From an uncultured Dokdonia sp. (GTDB lineage Bacteria > Bacteroidota > Bacteroidia > Flavobacteriales > Flavobacteriaceae): DNA of 36,588 bases. The notes under the pieces were generated by a model. The model saw only the letters and a list, made by a program, of their open reading frames with translations, ran no database searches and was not told the origin of the DNA. The first letter of the stretch is position 1; every line of letters starts with the position of its first letter. Of this stretch, positions 8,853 through 17,010 are shown piece after piece. Both the position numbers and the translations under genes were made by a program. The stretch is taken from assembly GCA_938002835.1 (NCBI GenBank), contig CALKZS010000058.1, positions 1 to 36,588 of the forward strand, in the 5' to 3' direction.

Positions 8853-9482
8853 TTATAAATTGTGCAGAGCTTCTTTAAATTGATCTGCATAATCTGCAAC
8901 AACATTTTCATCTATGTAAGGTTCTTGATCTATGCGACCTATCACAACTACTCCTGTCATTTTTGTAATAATAGATTCGGTTGTAGGATGCTCATCGCCA
9001 GAAAAAACAATTCCTGCGATATTGATGTTACGAGTTTTGAGGTATTCTATCGTGAGTAATGTGTGATTGATACTTCCTAAGTAATGCCTAGAGAGCACTA
9101 TTACTTTATCTGTAGGCTCAATTAAATCTACAATAGTTTCGGTTTCATTAATAGGCACTAACAATCCTCCAGCACCTTCAATCACAAGATTATTTGATGT
9201 TTTAGGACGTTGTATCTGAGACACTTTGATTTGAACACCATCTATAGCTGCCGCTGCGTGCGGACTCATAGGCGTATGTAATTTAAATGCATTATCGTGA
9301 TATTGCGTTATATCATTTTTTATATACCTCTTTACTTTATGAGTATCACTATTATCTAGGTCTCCTGCTTGTATAGGTTTCCAATAGTCTGCTTCTAAAG
9401 CTTGTGCAACGATAGCTGCTGCAACTGTTTTCCCTACATCTGTAGATATACCTGTGATAAAATATGTATTGTTATTTTTCAT
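8853..9482 (-). CDS. bioD: Dethiobiotin synthetase
   Basis: ATP-dependent carboxylase closing the ureido ring of dethiobiotin, 209 aa from the ATG at 9482. The longer frame begins at a TTG six codons upstream, but the ATG is preceded by AAAGAGG, one of the few Shine-Dalgarno-like sequences here, and gives the standard N-terminus. The P-loop GISTDVGKT (11-19) is diagnostic, followed by YWKPIQAG and VIEGAGGLLVPI. It lies between bioF (27 bases upstream) and bioA. Confidence 0.96.
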   Translation of the reverse strand: MKNNNTYFITGISTDVGKTVAAAIVAQALEADYWKPIQAGDLDNSDTHKVKRYIKNDITQYHDNAFKLHTPMSPHAAAAIDGVQIKVSQIQRPKTSNNLVIEGAGGLLVPINETETIVDLIEPTDKVIVLSRHYLGSINHTLLTIEYLKTRNINIAGIVFSGDEHPTTESIITKMTGVVVIGRIDQEPYIDENVVADYADQFKEALHNL

Positions 9483-9509
9483 AAAAAACACCTCTTTCAA
9501 AGTTAGGCT

Positions 9510-10673
9510 TTAGATATTTTCTTTAATTAATCTCAGCAACTCATCCATCTCTTCCCTTGTGTTATATGCGTGAAGACAGATACGTAGTCTTTCTTCTCCT
9601 TCTTTTACGGTAGGAGATAGTATGGGTTTTACATCAAAATTGTTGTTTTTTAGCTTTCGCGAAAGCGTTTTTACATTTTCATTACCCGCAATTATAGTAC
9701 AATGTATTGCAGAATTACTGGTTATAAAATGTGACGCTAAATTATATTTTGTTAGTTTTTGAGTAAAATAATCTATAGTAGATCTCAACTTTGTAATTGA
9801 TGTACTATCATTTTTAAGCAGTTGCTCATAGCCTGCTATAACCGTAGCAATGCTATGCGGTGGCAATCCTGTAGTATAGATAAAAGAGCGTGCATAATTT
9901 ATCAAGTAGTCTTTTAAATCAGTACTCCCTAAAATAACTGCACCGTGTGCTCCCATTGCCTTTCCAAAAGTTACTACTCGTGCAAATACTTTTTCTTCAA
10001 GTTTTAATTCTGGAACAAGACCATTACCATTACACCCCAAAACTCCTGTGGCGTGTGCCTCGTCTACAACCAGATGTGCATCATATTTTTCACAGAGATT
10101 TGCGATTGCGGTAAGATCTGGACTATCACCATCCATAGAAAATACAGACTCTGTTACTACATATATTACTTGTTCTTGAACGGTTAAATTACTAGTATAC
10201 TTCTTAAGCAAACTCTCTATATCTGAGAGATCATTATGTAAAAACTTATAACTTTTTGCAAGACTCAGTTGAAGTCCGTCACGTATACTCGCGTGAATAT
10301 ATGAATCATATAAAATCACATCATTGCGCTGTGGCACACTTTGAAAAAAACCAATGTTTGCATCATATCCACTATTGAAAATAAGTGCTGTTTCACTATT
10401 ATGAAAATGAGACACTGTTTTTTCTGCAAGAGCATATAAAGAGTGATTCCCTGTTAAAAGTCTGCTCCCCGTTGCTCCATTTGCTGTTGTCTTATAATCT
10501 TGTAATATCTCTTGGGTACGATTAGAAATAGCCTTTGCATATACTAGATTATTTGAAAAACCCAAATAGTCATTAGAAGAAAAATCTACTAAGTCAGAAG
10601 CCATAGGCAACACACGCAAGGCATTTGCTTGCTGACGTTTTTTGAGCTTCTGTTTTAATTTTTTGGGTAACAT
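9510..10673 (-). CDS. bioF: 8-amino-7-oxononanoate synthase
   Basis: PLP alpha-oxoamine synthase condensing pimeloyl-ACP/CoA with L-alanine, 387 aa. Visible motifs: NDYLGF (34-39), TGSRLLTGNH, the cofactor-binding DEAH (204-207) and the PLP lysine K238 in VTFGKAMGAHGA. A perfect palindrome at 9653-9666 is embedded in the C-terminal domain and encodes TLSRK (336-340). It is first in the bioF-D-A operon. TATCTTTA (minus strand, 10679-10686) ends five bases before the ATG. Confidence 0.97.
   Translation of the reverse strand: MLPKKLKQKLKKRQQANALRVLPMASDLVDFSSNDYLGFSNNLVYAKAISNRTQEILQDYKTTANGATGSRLLTGNHSLYALAEKTVSHFHNSETALIFNSGYDANIGFFQSVPQRNDVILYDSYIHASIRDGLQLSLAKSYKFLHNDLSDIESLLKKYTSNLTVQEQVIYVVTESVFSMDGDSPDLTAIANLCEKYDAHLVVDEAHATGVLGCNGNGLVPELKLEEKVFARVVTFGKAMGAHGAVILGSTDLKDYLINYARSFIYTTGLPPHSIATVIAGYEQLLKNDSTSITKLRSTIDYFTQKLTKYNLASHFITSNSAIHCTIIAGNENVKTLSRKLKNNNFDVKPILSPTVKEGEERLRICLHAYNTREEMDELLRLIKENI
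9653..9666. repeat. Palindrome copy inside bioF
   Basis: GCTTTCGCGAAAGC, read in bioF as LSRK within TLSRKL: a different phase from the recQ copy. Confidence 0.95.
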
Positions 10674-10759
10674 CGAGGTAAAGATACTTTTTGATTTTGA
10701 CTTATACGTATGGTCAGACTGTACTTTGTTATGTACTTTTAATATCTAAAATTTATACT

Positions 10760-12532
10760 ATGCGTTTTCTTCTTTTTGTATTGCTTTTAAGCACTGTTTC
10801 ATATAGTCAAACAAATATCTATAAGATCTCTTTTGATAATGCTGTGCATCACGAAGCGCAAATAAATATTACATTTCCTGCCATAAAAAAACGATCGGTT
10901 ACTGTGCGTATGAGTCGCACTTCTCCTGGGAGGTATGCTTTGCACGAGTTTGCAAAAAACGTATATGGATTTAAAGCTACAAACAGCAAAGGCGAAGCAC
11001 TTTCTGTGACTAGACCAGATCCCTATTCTTGGGAAATTACGGGTCACGATGGTACTGTAAATGTGAATTATACTTTATTTGCAAATCGTGGTGACGGTAC
11101 CTACTCACAGGTAGATGAGACCCACGCTCACCTTAATATTCCTGCAACTTTTATGTATATGGAAAGTATGGAAGAACGACCTATCAAAATTACATTTAAC
11201 ACCAGAAAAGATCTCAATTGGAAAGTGGCAACACAATTAAAACCTATTTCTGAAGCTACATTTTATGCACCTAATCTGTACTATTTTATGGATAGTCCTA
11301 CAGAAATTAGTGATTATAAATTACGAGAAACAACAATAGATGGTCAGCAAATAAGATTTGCATTACACAGTCCAGATACTGATGCAGACCTAGACACGTA
11401 TTGGCATAATGTAAAAGCAATTGTAATGCAAGAAAAAGCAGTTTTTGGTGAGTTGCCTACATTTGATTATGGCACTTATACTTTTCTAGCCTGTTATCTT
11501 CCTAATGTGTCTGGCGATGGGATGGAACATCGCAACAGTACCATACTTACCGATAAAGAAACCTTAGCAAATGGCGGAATGGCTGGAAATATAGGCACTG
11601 TTTCTCACGAGTTTTTTCACGCTTGGAATGTAGAGCGCATTCGTCCGGCAGATCTTGAGCCTTTTAACTTTACCGAAGCAAATATGAGTGAAGGTCTTTG
11701 GTTTGCAGAAGGTTTTACTAGTTATTATACTGGTCTTATGATGGCTCGTGCTGGTGTGATTACAGAGGAAGCATATGTAAAAAGTCTCAACAGGACGTTT
11801 AACTATGTATGGAATTCTCCTGCTCGAGACTATTTTAATCCTATCGAGATGAGTTATCAAGCTCCTTTTGTAGATGCCGCAACTTCTGTAGATCCCGTAA
11901 ATCGCGGTAATACATTTATTTCTTATTATTCCTATGGAAGTGTTCTTGGTTTAGCATTAGATCTTTCTTTACGAGAAAAAGGACTTAATCTGGATGATTA
12001 TTTTAAGTTAGTATGGCAACAACTAGGTAAAAATGAAATTTCCTATACTATGGAAGATCTAGAACGCTTACTGGGGGAGTATGCTGGTGACGCTTTCGCG
12101 AAAGCGTATTTCTCTTCATATATATATTCTAGTAATATGCCAAACTATACCCAATTACTAAAATCTGTAGGACTCTTTCTACAAAGAGATCCCGATAAAG
12201 CATTTATAGGTGTATCACTTGAAGCCTCTCAAAATGGATTAAAAATCACACAAACGCTCAACCAAAATACTCCTGGATACAATGCAGGGTTGGAAAAAGA
12301 TGATCTTATCACAGCTATAAATAGCACACCAATTACAACAGTAGAAGATTATGATCATTTTTTAGCCTCTAAAAAGCCTGGAGAAAAAATTGATGTCCAA
12401 TATGAACGTTTTGGAACTACTAAAACTGTTAATGTAGCATTAACTCCAGACCCTACCTATACAATCTCTATAGATCAAAAAGCTTCTAAAAAAGCAGAAA
12501 AGGCTAGAAAGGCTTGGTTAGAAAAAAAGTAA
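10760..12532 (+). CDS. M61-family metallopeptidase with PDZ domain, secreted
   Basis: 590 aa from the ATG at 10760, which begins a clean signal peptide (MRFLLFVLLLSTVSYSQ); the longer frame from 10691 lacks a sensible N-terminus. The zinc site is HEFFH at 283-287 with the downstream Glu in WFAEGFTSYY, typical of M61 glycyl aminopeptidases. A PDZ domain is near residues 480-560 (FIGVSLEAS, GYNAGLEKDDLITAIN). It is probably periplasmic or cell-surface and cleaves peptides. A perfect palindrome at 12091-12106 encodes AFAKA (445-449). It is divergent from bioF with an 86-base gap. Confidence 0.92.
   Translation: MRFLLFVLLLSTVSYSQTNIYKISFDNAVHHEAQINITFPAIKKRSVTVRMSRTSPGRYALHEFAKNVYGFKATNSKGEALSVTRPDPYSWEITGHDGTVNVNYTLFANRGDGTYSQVDETHAHLNIPATFMYMESMEERPIKITFNTRKDLNWKVATQLKPISEATFYAPNLYYFMDSPTEISDYKLRETTIDGQQIRFALHSPDTDADLDTYWHNVKAIVMQEKAVFGELPTFDYGTYTFLACYLPNVSGDGMEHRNSTILTDKETLANGGMAGNIGTVSHEFFHAWNVERIRPADLEPFNFTEANMSEGLWFAEGFTSYYTGLMMARAGVITEEAYVKSLNRTFNYVWNSPARDYFNPIEMSYQAPFVDAATSVDPVNRGNTFISYYSYGSVLGLALDLSLREKGLNLDDYFKLVWQQLGKNEISYTMEDLERLLGEYAGDAFAKAYFSSYIYSSNMPNYTQLLKSVGLFLQRDPDKAFIGVSLEASQNGLKITQTLNQNTPGYNAGLEKDDLITAINSTPITTVEDYDHFLASKKPGEKIDVQYERFGTTKTVNVALTPDPTYTISIDQKASKKAEKARKAWLEKK
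12091..12106. repeat. Palindrome copy inside the M61 peptidase
   Basis: CGCTTTCGCGAAAGCG, read as AFAKA: the third possible phase. Confidence 0.95.
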
Positions 12533-12570
12533 CACTCTTTAATTTAATTTTTTAAAAAAAATTATTTTAT

Positions 12571-12600
12571 TATTGTTTTTCGATAATTTTTATATATTTG
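12571..12600 (+). promoter_or_regulatory. Promoter of the DUF2975-HTH operon
   Basis: A TATTG (-33-like, 12571-12575) is followed after 17 bases by TATATTTG (12593-12600), a full TAnnTTTG box. It is the best two-part Bacteroidota promoter in the window, 36 bases before the ATG. Confidence 0.7.
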
Positions 12601-12617
12601 TTATCGTAAAACGATAA
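12601..12617. promoter_or_regulatory. Operator palindrome TTATCGTAAAACGATAA
   Basis: A perfect 7-3-7 inverted repeat that begins on the base after the -7 box, so it covers the transcription start. A half site (CGATAA) lies upstream near 12581. The likely ligand is the small HTH protein of the same operon, giving autorepression (inference). Confidence 0.7.
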
Positions 12618-12636
12618 TAATATAAAGATTATATAA

Positions 12637-13152
12637 ATGAAATTCTTTGGAAAAAAATCACTCTCATCCCTACTTTTCTGGTTTAGTACTATATGTATTC
12701 TAGGGTTTGTACTATTATCATTGTTCATTTTTATCTCAATACTATTTAATAACTATTCTATTGACACTAACAATGAGTTTAGCATAGCCCTACCATTTAC
12801 AGGCTCTTTTATTAAAGGTGATTACAACCTTTATATTTTCTTGGCAATTTTTGCTTTTCTAATCTTTTATGGATTATTCTTTTACCTGTTACGTAGTATT
12901 TTCAAAGCTTTTAGTCAAGAGAAATTGATTTTTACAAAAAAGACCATTAACTATATTAGAAAGTTTGCCTTATTAAATATCTTCTTACCACCATTAGGAA
13001 TTATCGCAGCATATATTCTCAAAAATGGAATTGATGTTGAAACTATTATACAAGGAGGATTACTTGTTCTTTTGGGCATCTTTAGTCTTTTTGTTGTCGC
13101 CGTATTTAAGGAAGGTATCGTACTACAAGAAGAAAATGACCTAACAATATAA
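12637..13152 (+). CDS. DUF2975 membrane protein
   Basis: 171 aa with four predicted transmembrane helices (about 12-35, 60-83, 105-125, 130-155). The arrangement, plus the HTH gene starting four bases after its stop, matches the widespread DUF2975-YozG/HTH pairs. Its molecular role is unknown; such pairs behave like small membrane-sensor/regulator modules, with the regulator possibly held or released by the membrane partner (inference). Expression is from the promoter/operator at 12571-12617. Confidence 0.8.
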   Translation: MKFFGKKSLSSLLFWFSTICILGFVLLSLFIFISILFNNYSIDTNNEFSIALPFTGSFIKGDYNLYIFLAIFAFLIFYGLFFYLLRSIFKAFSQEKLIFTKKTINYIRKFALLNIFLPPLGIIAAYILKNGIDVETIIQGGLLVLLGIFSLFVVAVFKEGIVLQEENDLTI

Positions 13153-13155
13153 GTT

Positions 13156-13362
13156 ATGGCAATTATTATAAACCTAGATATCGTATTGGCAGAACGCAAG
13201 ATGAAAAGCAAAGAACTTGCAGAAATCGTAGGAATTACTACCGCAAATCTTTCTATTCTAAAGTCAGGCAAAGCAAAAGCAGTTCGTTTTTCTACACTTG
13301 AAGCCATTTGCAAAGCATTAGATTGTCAGCCAGGAGACATTCTAGAATACATCGAAAATTAA
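13156..13362 (+). CDS. Small XRE/YozG-like HTH transcriptional regulator
   Basis: 68 aa, nearly all of it a Cro/C1-type HTH: ELAEIVGITTANLSILKSGK is the helix-turn-helix, followed by RFSTLEAICKALDCQPGDILEY, the standard end of this family. It is translationally close to the DUF2975 gene (three-base gap) and likely binds the TTATCG palindrome at 12601. Short proteins of this type dimerise through the C-terminal helix. Confidence 0.92.
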   Translation: MAIIINLDIVLAERKMKSKELAEIVGITTANLSILKSGKAKAVRFSTLEAICKALDCQPGDILEYIEN

Positions 13363-13390
13363 ATCATTCATCAATTAAAATTCAATCATT

Positions 13391-13825
13391 ATGAAATTAT
13401 TATTCACATTTACTATTTGCATTTTTTCATTCACATTTTTAACAGCACAAGAACTAACAAAAGACACTTTTCTTGCTTTTAAAGCAGATAATGTATCATC
13501 CTTAAAGAGTCACATAAGTGATAAAGATTTAAATGCGTGTTTTGAAGTCAATGAAGCACAATACACTCTACTTTCTATAAGTATCAAGATGGGAGCTTCT
13601 AAATGTTTTGAGTATTTACTTAATCAAGAGACTATTGAGTTAAATAAAACCTGCGGAGGAAAAACTGCTGCTCAATATACTGCCAAATACGGTAAACTAG
13701 AAATGCTTAAACAACTTAAAAAAGCAGGCGCAAATTTGTCAAATACTATTAATGATAAATCTGTATTAGATTATGCAAAAAAATATAAGCAGGAAGAAAT
13801 TATCACGTACTTATCTGATAACTAA
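13391..13825 (+). CDS. Secreted ankyrin-repeat-like protein
   Basis: 144 aa with a signal peptide (MKLLFTFTICIFSFTFLTAQ, cleavage about residue 20). The mature part has two or three degenerate ankyrin-type units, for example TLLSISIKMGASKCFEYLL, GKTAAQYTAKYGKLEMLKQL and SVLDYAKKYKQEEIITYL. It follows the HTH gene by 28 bases and may be the third gene of that operon. It is probably a periplasmic protein-interaction module; no enzyme motif is seen. Confidence 0.75.
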   Translation: MKLLFTFTICIFSFTFLTAQELTKDTFLAFKADNVSSLKSHISDKDLNACFEVNEAQYTLLSISIKMGASKCFEYLLNQETIELNKTCGGKTAAQYTAKYGKLEMLKQLKKAGANLSNTINDKSVLDYAKKYKQEEIITYLSDN

Positions 13826-13879
13826 AAAGGCTTAAATATATCAGGATTCTCATAATTAGATAAATATTATCTACATCTT

Positions 13880-13895
13880 TGTGATTCAAATCACA
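13880..13895. promoter_or_regulatory. CRP/FNR-type palindrome TGTGATTCAAATCACA
   Basis: A perfect TGTGA-N6-TCACA site ending five bases before the acetyltransferase ATG at 13901. This is the classic half-site arrangement of CRP-family regulators. Its place at the start codon would suit repression of the polyamine locus, if it is used at all. Confidence 0.45.
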
Positions 13896-13900
13896 ACAAT

Positions 13901-14434
13901 ATGATCACCTACAAACGCGCTACATCAGATAGTGAGCTATATCAAATTCTAGAAATCCAAAAACGAGCATTAAAAACAAATGTTTCTCTAGCTGAGCAAA
14001 AAAAGCAAGGCTATATTACCGTACCACATACTTTTGATATCTTAAAAAAGATGAATGATGCTTGCCCTCACATTCTTGCTATAGATGGAGATCAAGTTGT
14101 TGGGTATGCATTAGTAATGTTAGAGAGTTTTAGATTCGAAATGGATGTACTAACACCTATGTTTGAAACAGCAGATAGTCTATTACCTGATAAAAACTAT
14201 GTTGTAATGGGGCAAATATGTATTGATAAACCCTATCGAGGTAAAGGTATCTTTAAAGGATTATACTACTATTATCAATCTGAATTATCTCATACATACG
14301 ATTGCCTATTTACAGAAGTTGCTACTTTAAACACGCGCTCTATAAATGCACATCTTGCAGTTGGCTTCAAAATAGTACACACCCAAATAACAGATGGGAC
14401 TAGCTGGGAAATGGTGTGTTGGGATTGGAAATAG
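13901..14434 (+). CDS. GNAT-family N-acetyltransferase
   Basis: 177 aa with the acetyl-CoA binding motif QICIDKPYRGKGIFKGLY (about residues 106-123) and the C-terminal strand pair ending in SINAHLAVGFKIV. The substrate is not fixed by sequence. Because speD starts 28 bases downstream on the same strand, an acetyltransferase acting on a polyamine or an amino-group product of this locus is possible (inference only). It is complete, with an ATG just after the CRP-like palindrome. Confidence 0.85.
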   Translation: MITYKRATSDSELYQILEIQKRALKTNVSLAEQKKQGYITVPHTFDILKKMNDACPHILAIDGDQVVGYALVMLESFRFEMDVLTPMFETADSLLPDKNYVVMGQICIDKPYRGKGIFKGLYYYYQSELSHTYDCLFTEVATLNTRSINAHLAVGFKIVHTQITDGTSWEMVCWDWK

Positions 14435-14450
14435 TCCCTAATAAATCAAT

Positions 14451-14458
14451 TATATTTG
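14451..14458 (+). promoter_or_regulatory. Putative -7 element of speD (TATATTTG)
   Basis: A full TAnnTTTG match ending four bases before the speD ATG. It predicts a nearly leaderless internal promoter in the polyamine locus. Confidence 0.35.
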
Positions 14459-14462
14459 AGTA

Positions 14463-14855
14463 ATGAAAAATCCATATCTAGGCTATCAAAAAACTATAGA
14501 TTTTTATGATTGTGATACTCATATTATAAATGATTGTGACATCATTGAAACTACTCTTCTCGAGGCTGCTAAAATTATGGAGCTTACTGTAGTAAATACA
14601 ACTATTCATTCCTTTTCGCCCATAGGTGTGAGTGGTGTTATTGTGATTAAAGAGAGTCATATTGCCATACATACTTGGCCAGAACACGGTTATGTTGCCA
14701 TAGATATTTTTACCTGTAGTCCTGATCACACGCTTGATAACGGTATTTCGTTCTTACAAGAACGCTTTAAGGCAAGTCGCATCACTCAGAAAGAAATATT
14801 AAGAGGAAACCTGAGCCAAATTAAAAACACTAATCCTATAAAAAATGAGTTTTAA
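14463..14855 (+). CDS. speD: S-adenosylmethionine decarboxylase proenzyme
   Basis: Class 1B (SpeH-type) pyruvoyl enzyme making decarboxylated SAM, the aminopropyl donor for spermidine synthesis; 130 aa. The self-cleavage site is Glu64-Ser65 in VIKESHIAIHTWPE, Ser65 becoming the pyruvoyl group. H70 and C85 are the expected proton-donor residues, and FSPIGVSG precedes the site. It overlaps the start of the ion-channel gene by 11 bases, which implies translational coupling. Confidence 0.95.
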   Translation: MKNPYLGYQKTIDFYDCDTHIINDCDIIETTLLEAAKIMELTVVNTTIHSFSPIGVSGVIVIKESHIAIHTWPEHGYVAIDIFTCSPDHTLDNGISFLQERFKASRITQKEILRGNLSQIKNTNPIKNEF

Positions 14856-15633
14856 AAAACGTATTTATAATTTATTGGACGAAGAACGTGGCAATCAAAA
14901 AGGTGATGGTTTAGTTCATTACTTTATTTCAAGTCTTATTATTATTAATGTCATCACACTATTCTTAGAATCTTACAATGATATTAATAAAGAATATGGA
15001 GATTTATTTAAATTTATAGAATTATTTTCTATCATCGTCTTTTCTATAGAATATATTTTACGATTATGGGTTGCAGATTATGCTTTCGCGAAAGCGGGAC
15101 CCGTAAAATCTCGTCTCAAATATATGTTTTCATTTATGGGAATTGTAGACCTACTATCTATACTTCCATTCTATCTTCCTTACTTTATTAGTATAGACTT
15201 GAGAGTTATAAGAGTACTCCGTTTATTTAGACTATTACGATTATTTAAACTTAACAGACACAGTAAAGCATTACGTCTTATAGTTACCGTTTTTAAAAAG
15301 ACCAAAAGTGATATTCTAGTCACTGTCTTTATTGTCTCTTTTTTACTTATTATGGCATCAACACTAATGTATGATATTGAAAATGAAGCTCAGCCAGATG
15401 CCTTTGCAAATATTGGAGAAGCACTATGGTGGTCTGTTGCAACATTAACCACTGTAGGATATGGAGACATTTATCCCATTACTGGACTAGGAAAATTATT
15501 GAGTGGTATTATTGCACTATTAGGTATAGGTATTGTAGCGCTTCCTACTGGAATTATAAGCTCTGCTTATATAGAAGAGGTTCAAAATAGAAATAAAACC
15601 ATTCAATGCCCACATTGTGGAAAACCACATTAA
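14845..15633 (+). CDS. Voltage-gated potassium channel subunit
   Basis: 262 aa, six-helix Kv-type channel. The S4 sensor carries Arg at every third position (R120, R123, R126, R129, R132 in DLRVIRVLRLFRLLRLFK). The selectivity filter is TVGYGD (203-208) between S5 and S6. A C-terminal CPHCGK (255-260) could be half of a zinc knuckle, unusual for this family, and might bind metal between subunits (inference). A perfect palindrome (15081-15096) encodes A80-A84 in the S2-S3 region. Its ATG lies inside the speD coding sequence. Confidence 0.93.
   Translation: MSFKKRIYNLLDEERGNQKGDGLVHYFISSLIIINVITLFLESYNDINKEYGDLFKFIELFSIIVFSIEYILRLWVADYAFAKAGPVKSRLKYMFSFMGIVDLLSILPFYLPYFISIDLRVIRVLRLFRLLRLFKLNRHSKALRLIVTVFKKTKSDILVTVFIVSFLLIMASTLMYDIENEAQPDAFANIGEALWWSVATLTTVGYGDIYPITGLGKLLSGIIALLGIGIVALPTGIISSAYIEEVQNRNKTIQCPHCGKPH
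15081..15096. repeat. Palindrome copy inside the K+ channel gene
   Basis: TGCTTTCGCGAAAGCG, containing the perfect 14-mer at 15082-15095; encodes AFAKA. Confidence 0.95.
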
Positions 15634-15645
15634 AAACATAGACTA

Positions 15646-16131
15646 ATGTTTGGAAAGAAAGAAACACATAATTTAATGCAACTGCGAGAAGGGTACACCC
15701 TAAAAACACAAGGTGATAGTTGGAGCATTAAAGAAATAACAGATTATGATTGGGGCGTAGACGGAAAAAGTATTGAGTATACAATTGTATCAAATAATGG
15801 ACAAAAAGCATACTTAGAAGTAGAACGCTATGATGGTGATTTTGAAATAATGTTTACTGTACCCGCAAGCTTTACATCAATGACACTAGAAGAGGCTATA
15901 AACACAAAATCTATTATCTATAATGGAGAGTTGTTTGAACTGGAAGAACAATATCAAGGAGTCACAAAAAATCAAACACTACAAACTTCTTGGGAAAATG
16001 TAAAAAACTATATTTTCTACAATAAAGATGAAGTTATGATTGTTATCGAAGCCATTATTGGAAAAGAATATAATGCTTGTTACAGTCAGACTATTAAAGA
16101 AAAAGAAATCAAAAATATTAAAGCACCTTGA
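15646..16131 (+). CDS. DUF4178-family protein
   Basis: 161 aa, soluble, mostly beta. The pattern REGYTLKTQGDSWSIKEIT, then IEYTIV, AYLEVERYDGD and a final FELEEQYQGV fits DUF4178. Members of this family are often encoded near AdoMet decarboxylase and spermidine-synthase-like genes in other phyla (from memory, not checked). It starts 12 bases after the channel stop, in the same run. No catalytic residues are recognised. Confidence 0.7.
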   Translation: MFGKKETHNLMQLREGYTLKTQGDSWSIKEITDYDWGVDGKSIEYTIVSNNGQKAYLEVERYDGDFEIMFTVPASFTSMTLEEAINTKSIIYNGELFELEEQYQGVTKNQTLQTSWENVKNYIFYNKDEVMIVIEAIIGKEYNACYSQTIKEKEIKNIKAP

Positions 16132-16199
16132 TAATGCTCTTATTTACTAATTAAATAGTAATTTACACCACATCATCATTAATCTAAAATAAAAAGAGT

Positions 16200-16997
16200 A
16201 TGCTAACCACAACTTATTCAACTGTTTTAAGAAAGGTATTTCCTTTTATAGTGGTTATTGTATCAATATTACTCACTACTTCTTGTGGAAATTCTAATGA
16301 TAGTATTACAACAAATAGAGAACCTACAGATTTATTAATTGCAGAGCTAGGAAATACAGAGTATTCTATTGTTTTAAATGATATGAATGTATCTGATTTA
16401 AATAGCAAAACGCACTACCAACATAAATACCATATTCTTAAACTAGAAAAAGACTCTCTTGTAGTAGACTCTATGGACTGGCAAACAGTAAATAGAAGTT
16501 ATTTTGAAAAACACGAAAATGACCTTGGGATGGAAGTGGTTTCTAACCATAATGGCTCATTATCAAAAGTAGCAAGACCTGTCGGATTTGGCTGGGCTAT
16601 AGGTAATGAAAAATATGGAGAGTGGGAACCTGTATCAAAAGATAGTACTTCTACTGCTTCTAATTCTAATAATAACTCGCAAAGACGATGGAGGTCTAAT
16701 GGGTCAAGCTTTTTATTTTGGTACTGGATGTTAAGAAGACCTGCTTACCAAAGAGATTACAACGGCTATAGAACTGCTGCCGCTTCAGGAAAGTCGTATT
16801 ATGGAACTCAAACTAATGGACAAAGCAAGTACGGAACAAATAGCTCTTATCAACGTGGTAAAAGATCTTCTTTTTTCTCACGTAAAAGCTCTAGCAACTC
16901 TTGGAAAAGCCACACACAACAAAAAACAAAACGAAGTTCTTCTAGATATAATAACAGTTCTTCTACAAGATCACGCTCTGGAGGTTTTGGAAAATAG
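16200..16997 (+). CDS. Putative lipoprotein with Ser/Arg/Tyr-rich basic tail
   Basis: 265 aa. The hydrophobic N-terminal segment (about 12-27) ends in LLTTSC-GN, a plausible though not canonical lipobox with Cys29. Residues 40-135 look folded (TEYSIVLNDMNV, YHILKLEKDSLVVDSMDW). After a WYWMLRRP aromatic patch, about the last 85 residues are low-complexity Ser, Arg, Lys, Tyr, Gly and Asn, ending SGGFGK. A basic Gly-Phe-Gly tail resembles that of YgiB/YjfM-type and DUF4247-type proteins found beside polyamine/ATP-grasp genes; family membership is not proven. It lies 13 bases before the synthase gene. Confidence 0.65.
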   Translation: MLTTTYSTVLRKVFPFIVVIVSILLTTSCGNSNDSITTNREPTDLLIAELGNTEYSIVLNDMNVSDLNSKTHYQHKYHILKLEKDSLVVDSMDWQTVNRSYFEKHENDLGMEVVSNHNGSLSKVARPVGFGWAIGNEKYGEWEPVSKDSTSTASNSNNNSQRRWRSNGSSFLFWYWMLRRPAYQRDYNGYRTAAASGKSYYGTQTNGQSKYGTNSSYQRGKRSSFFSRKSSSNSWKSHTQQKTKRSSSRYNNSSSTRSRSGGFGK

Positions 16998-17010
16998 GCT
17001 TATTTCTTAA

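Noticed and set aside
10691-10759. M61 peptidase start at 10691
   Set aside because: The extra 23 residues have no signal-peptide logic, while the ATG at 10760 opens a standard one.
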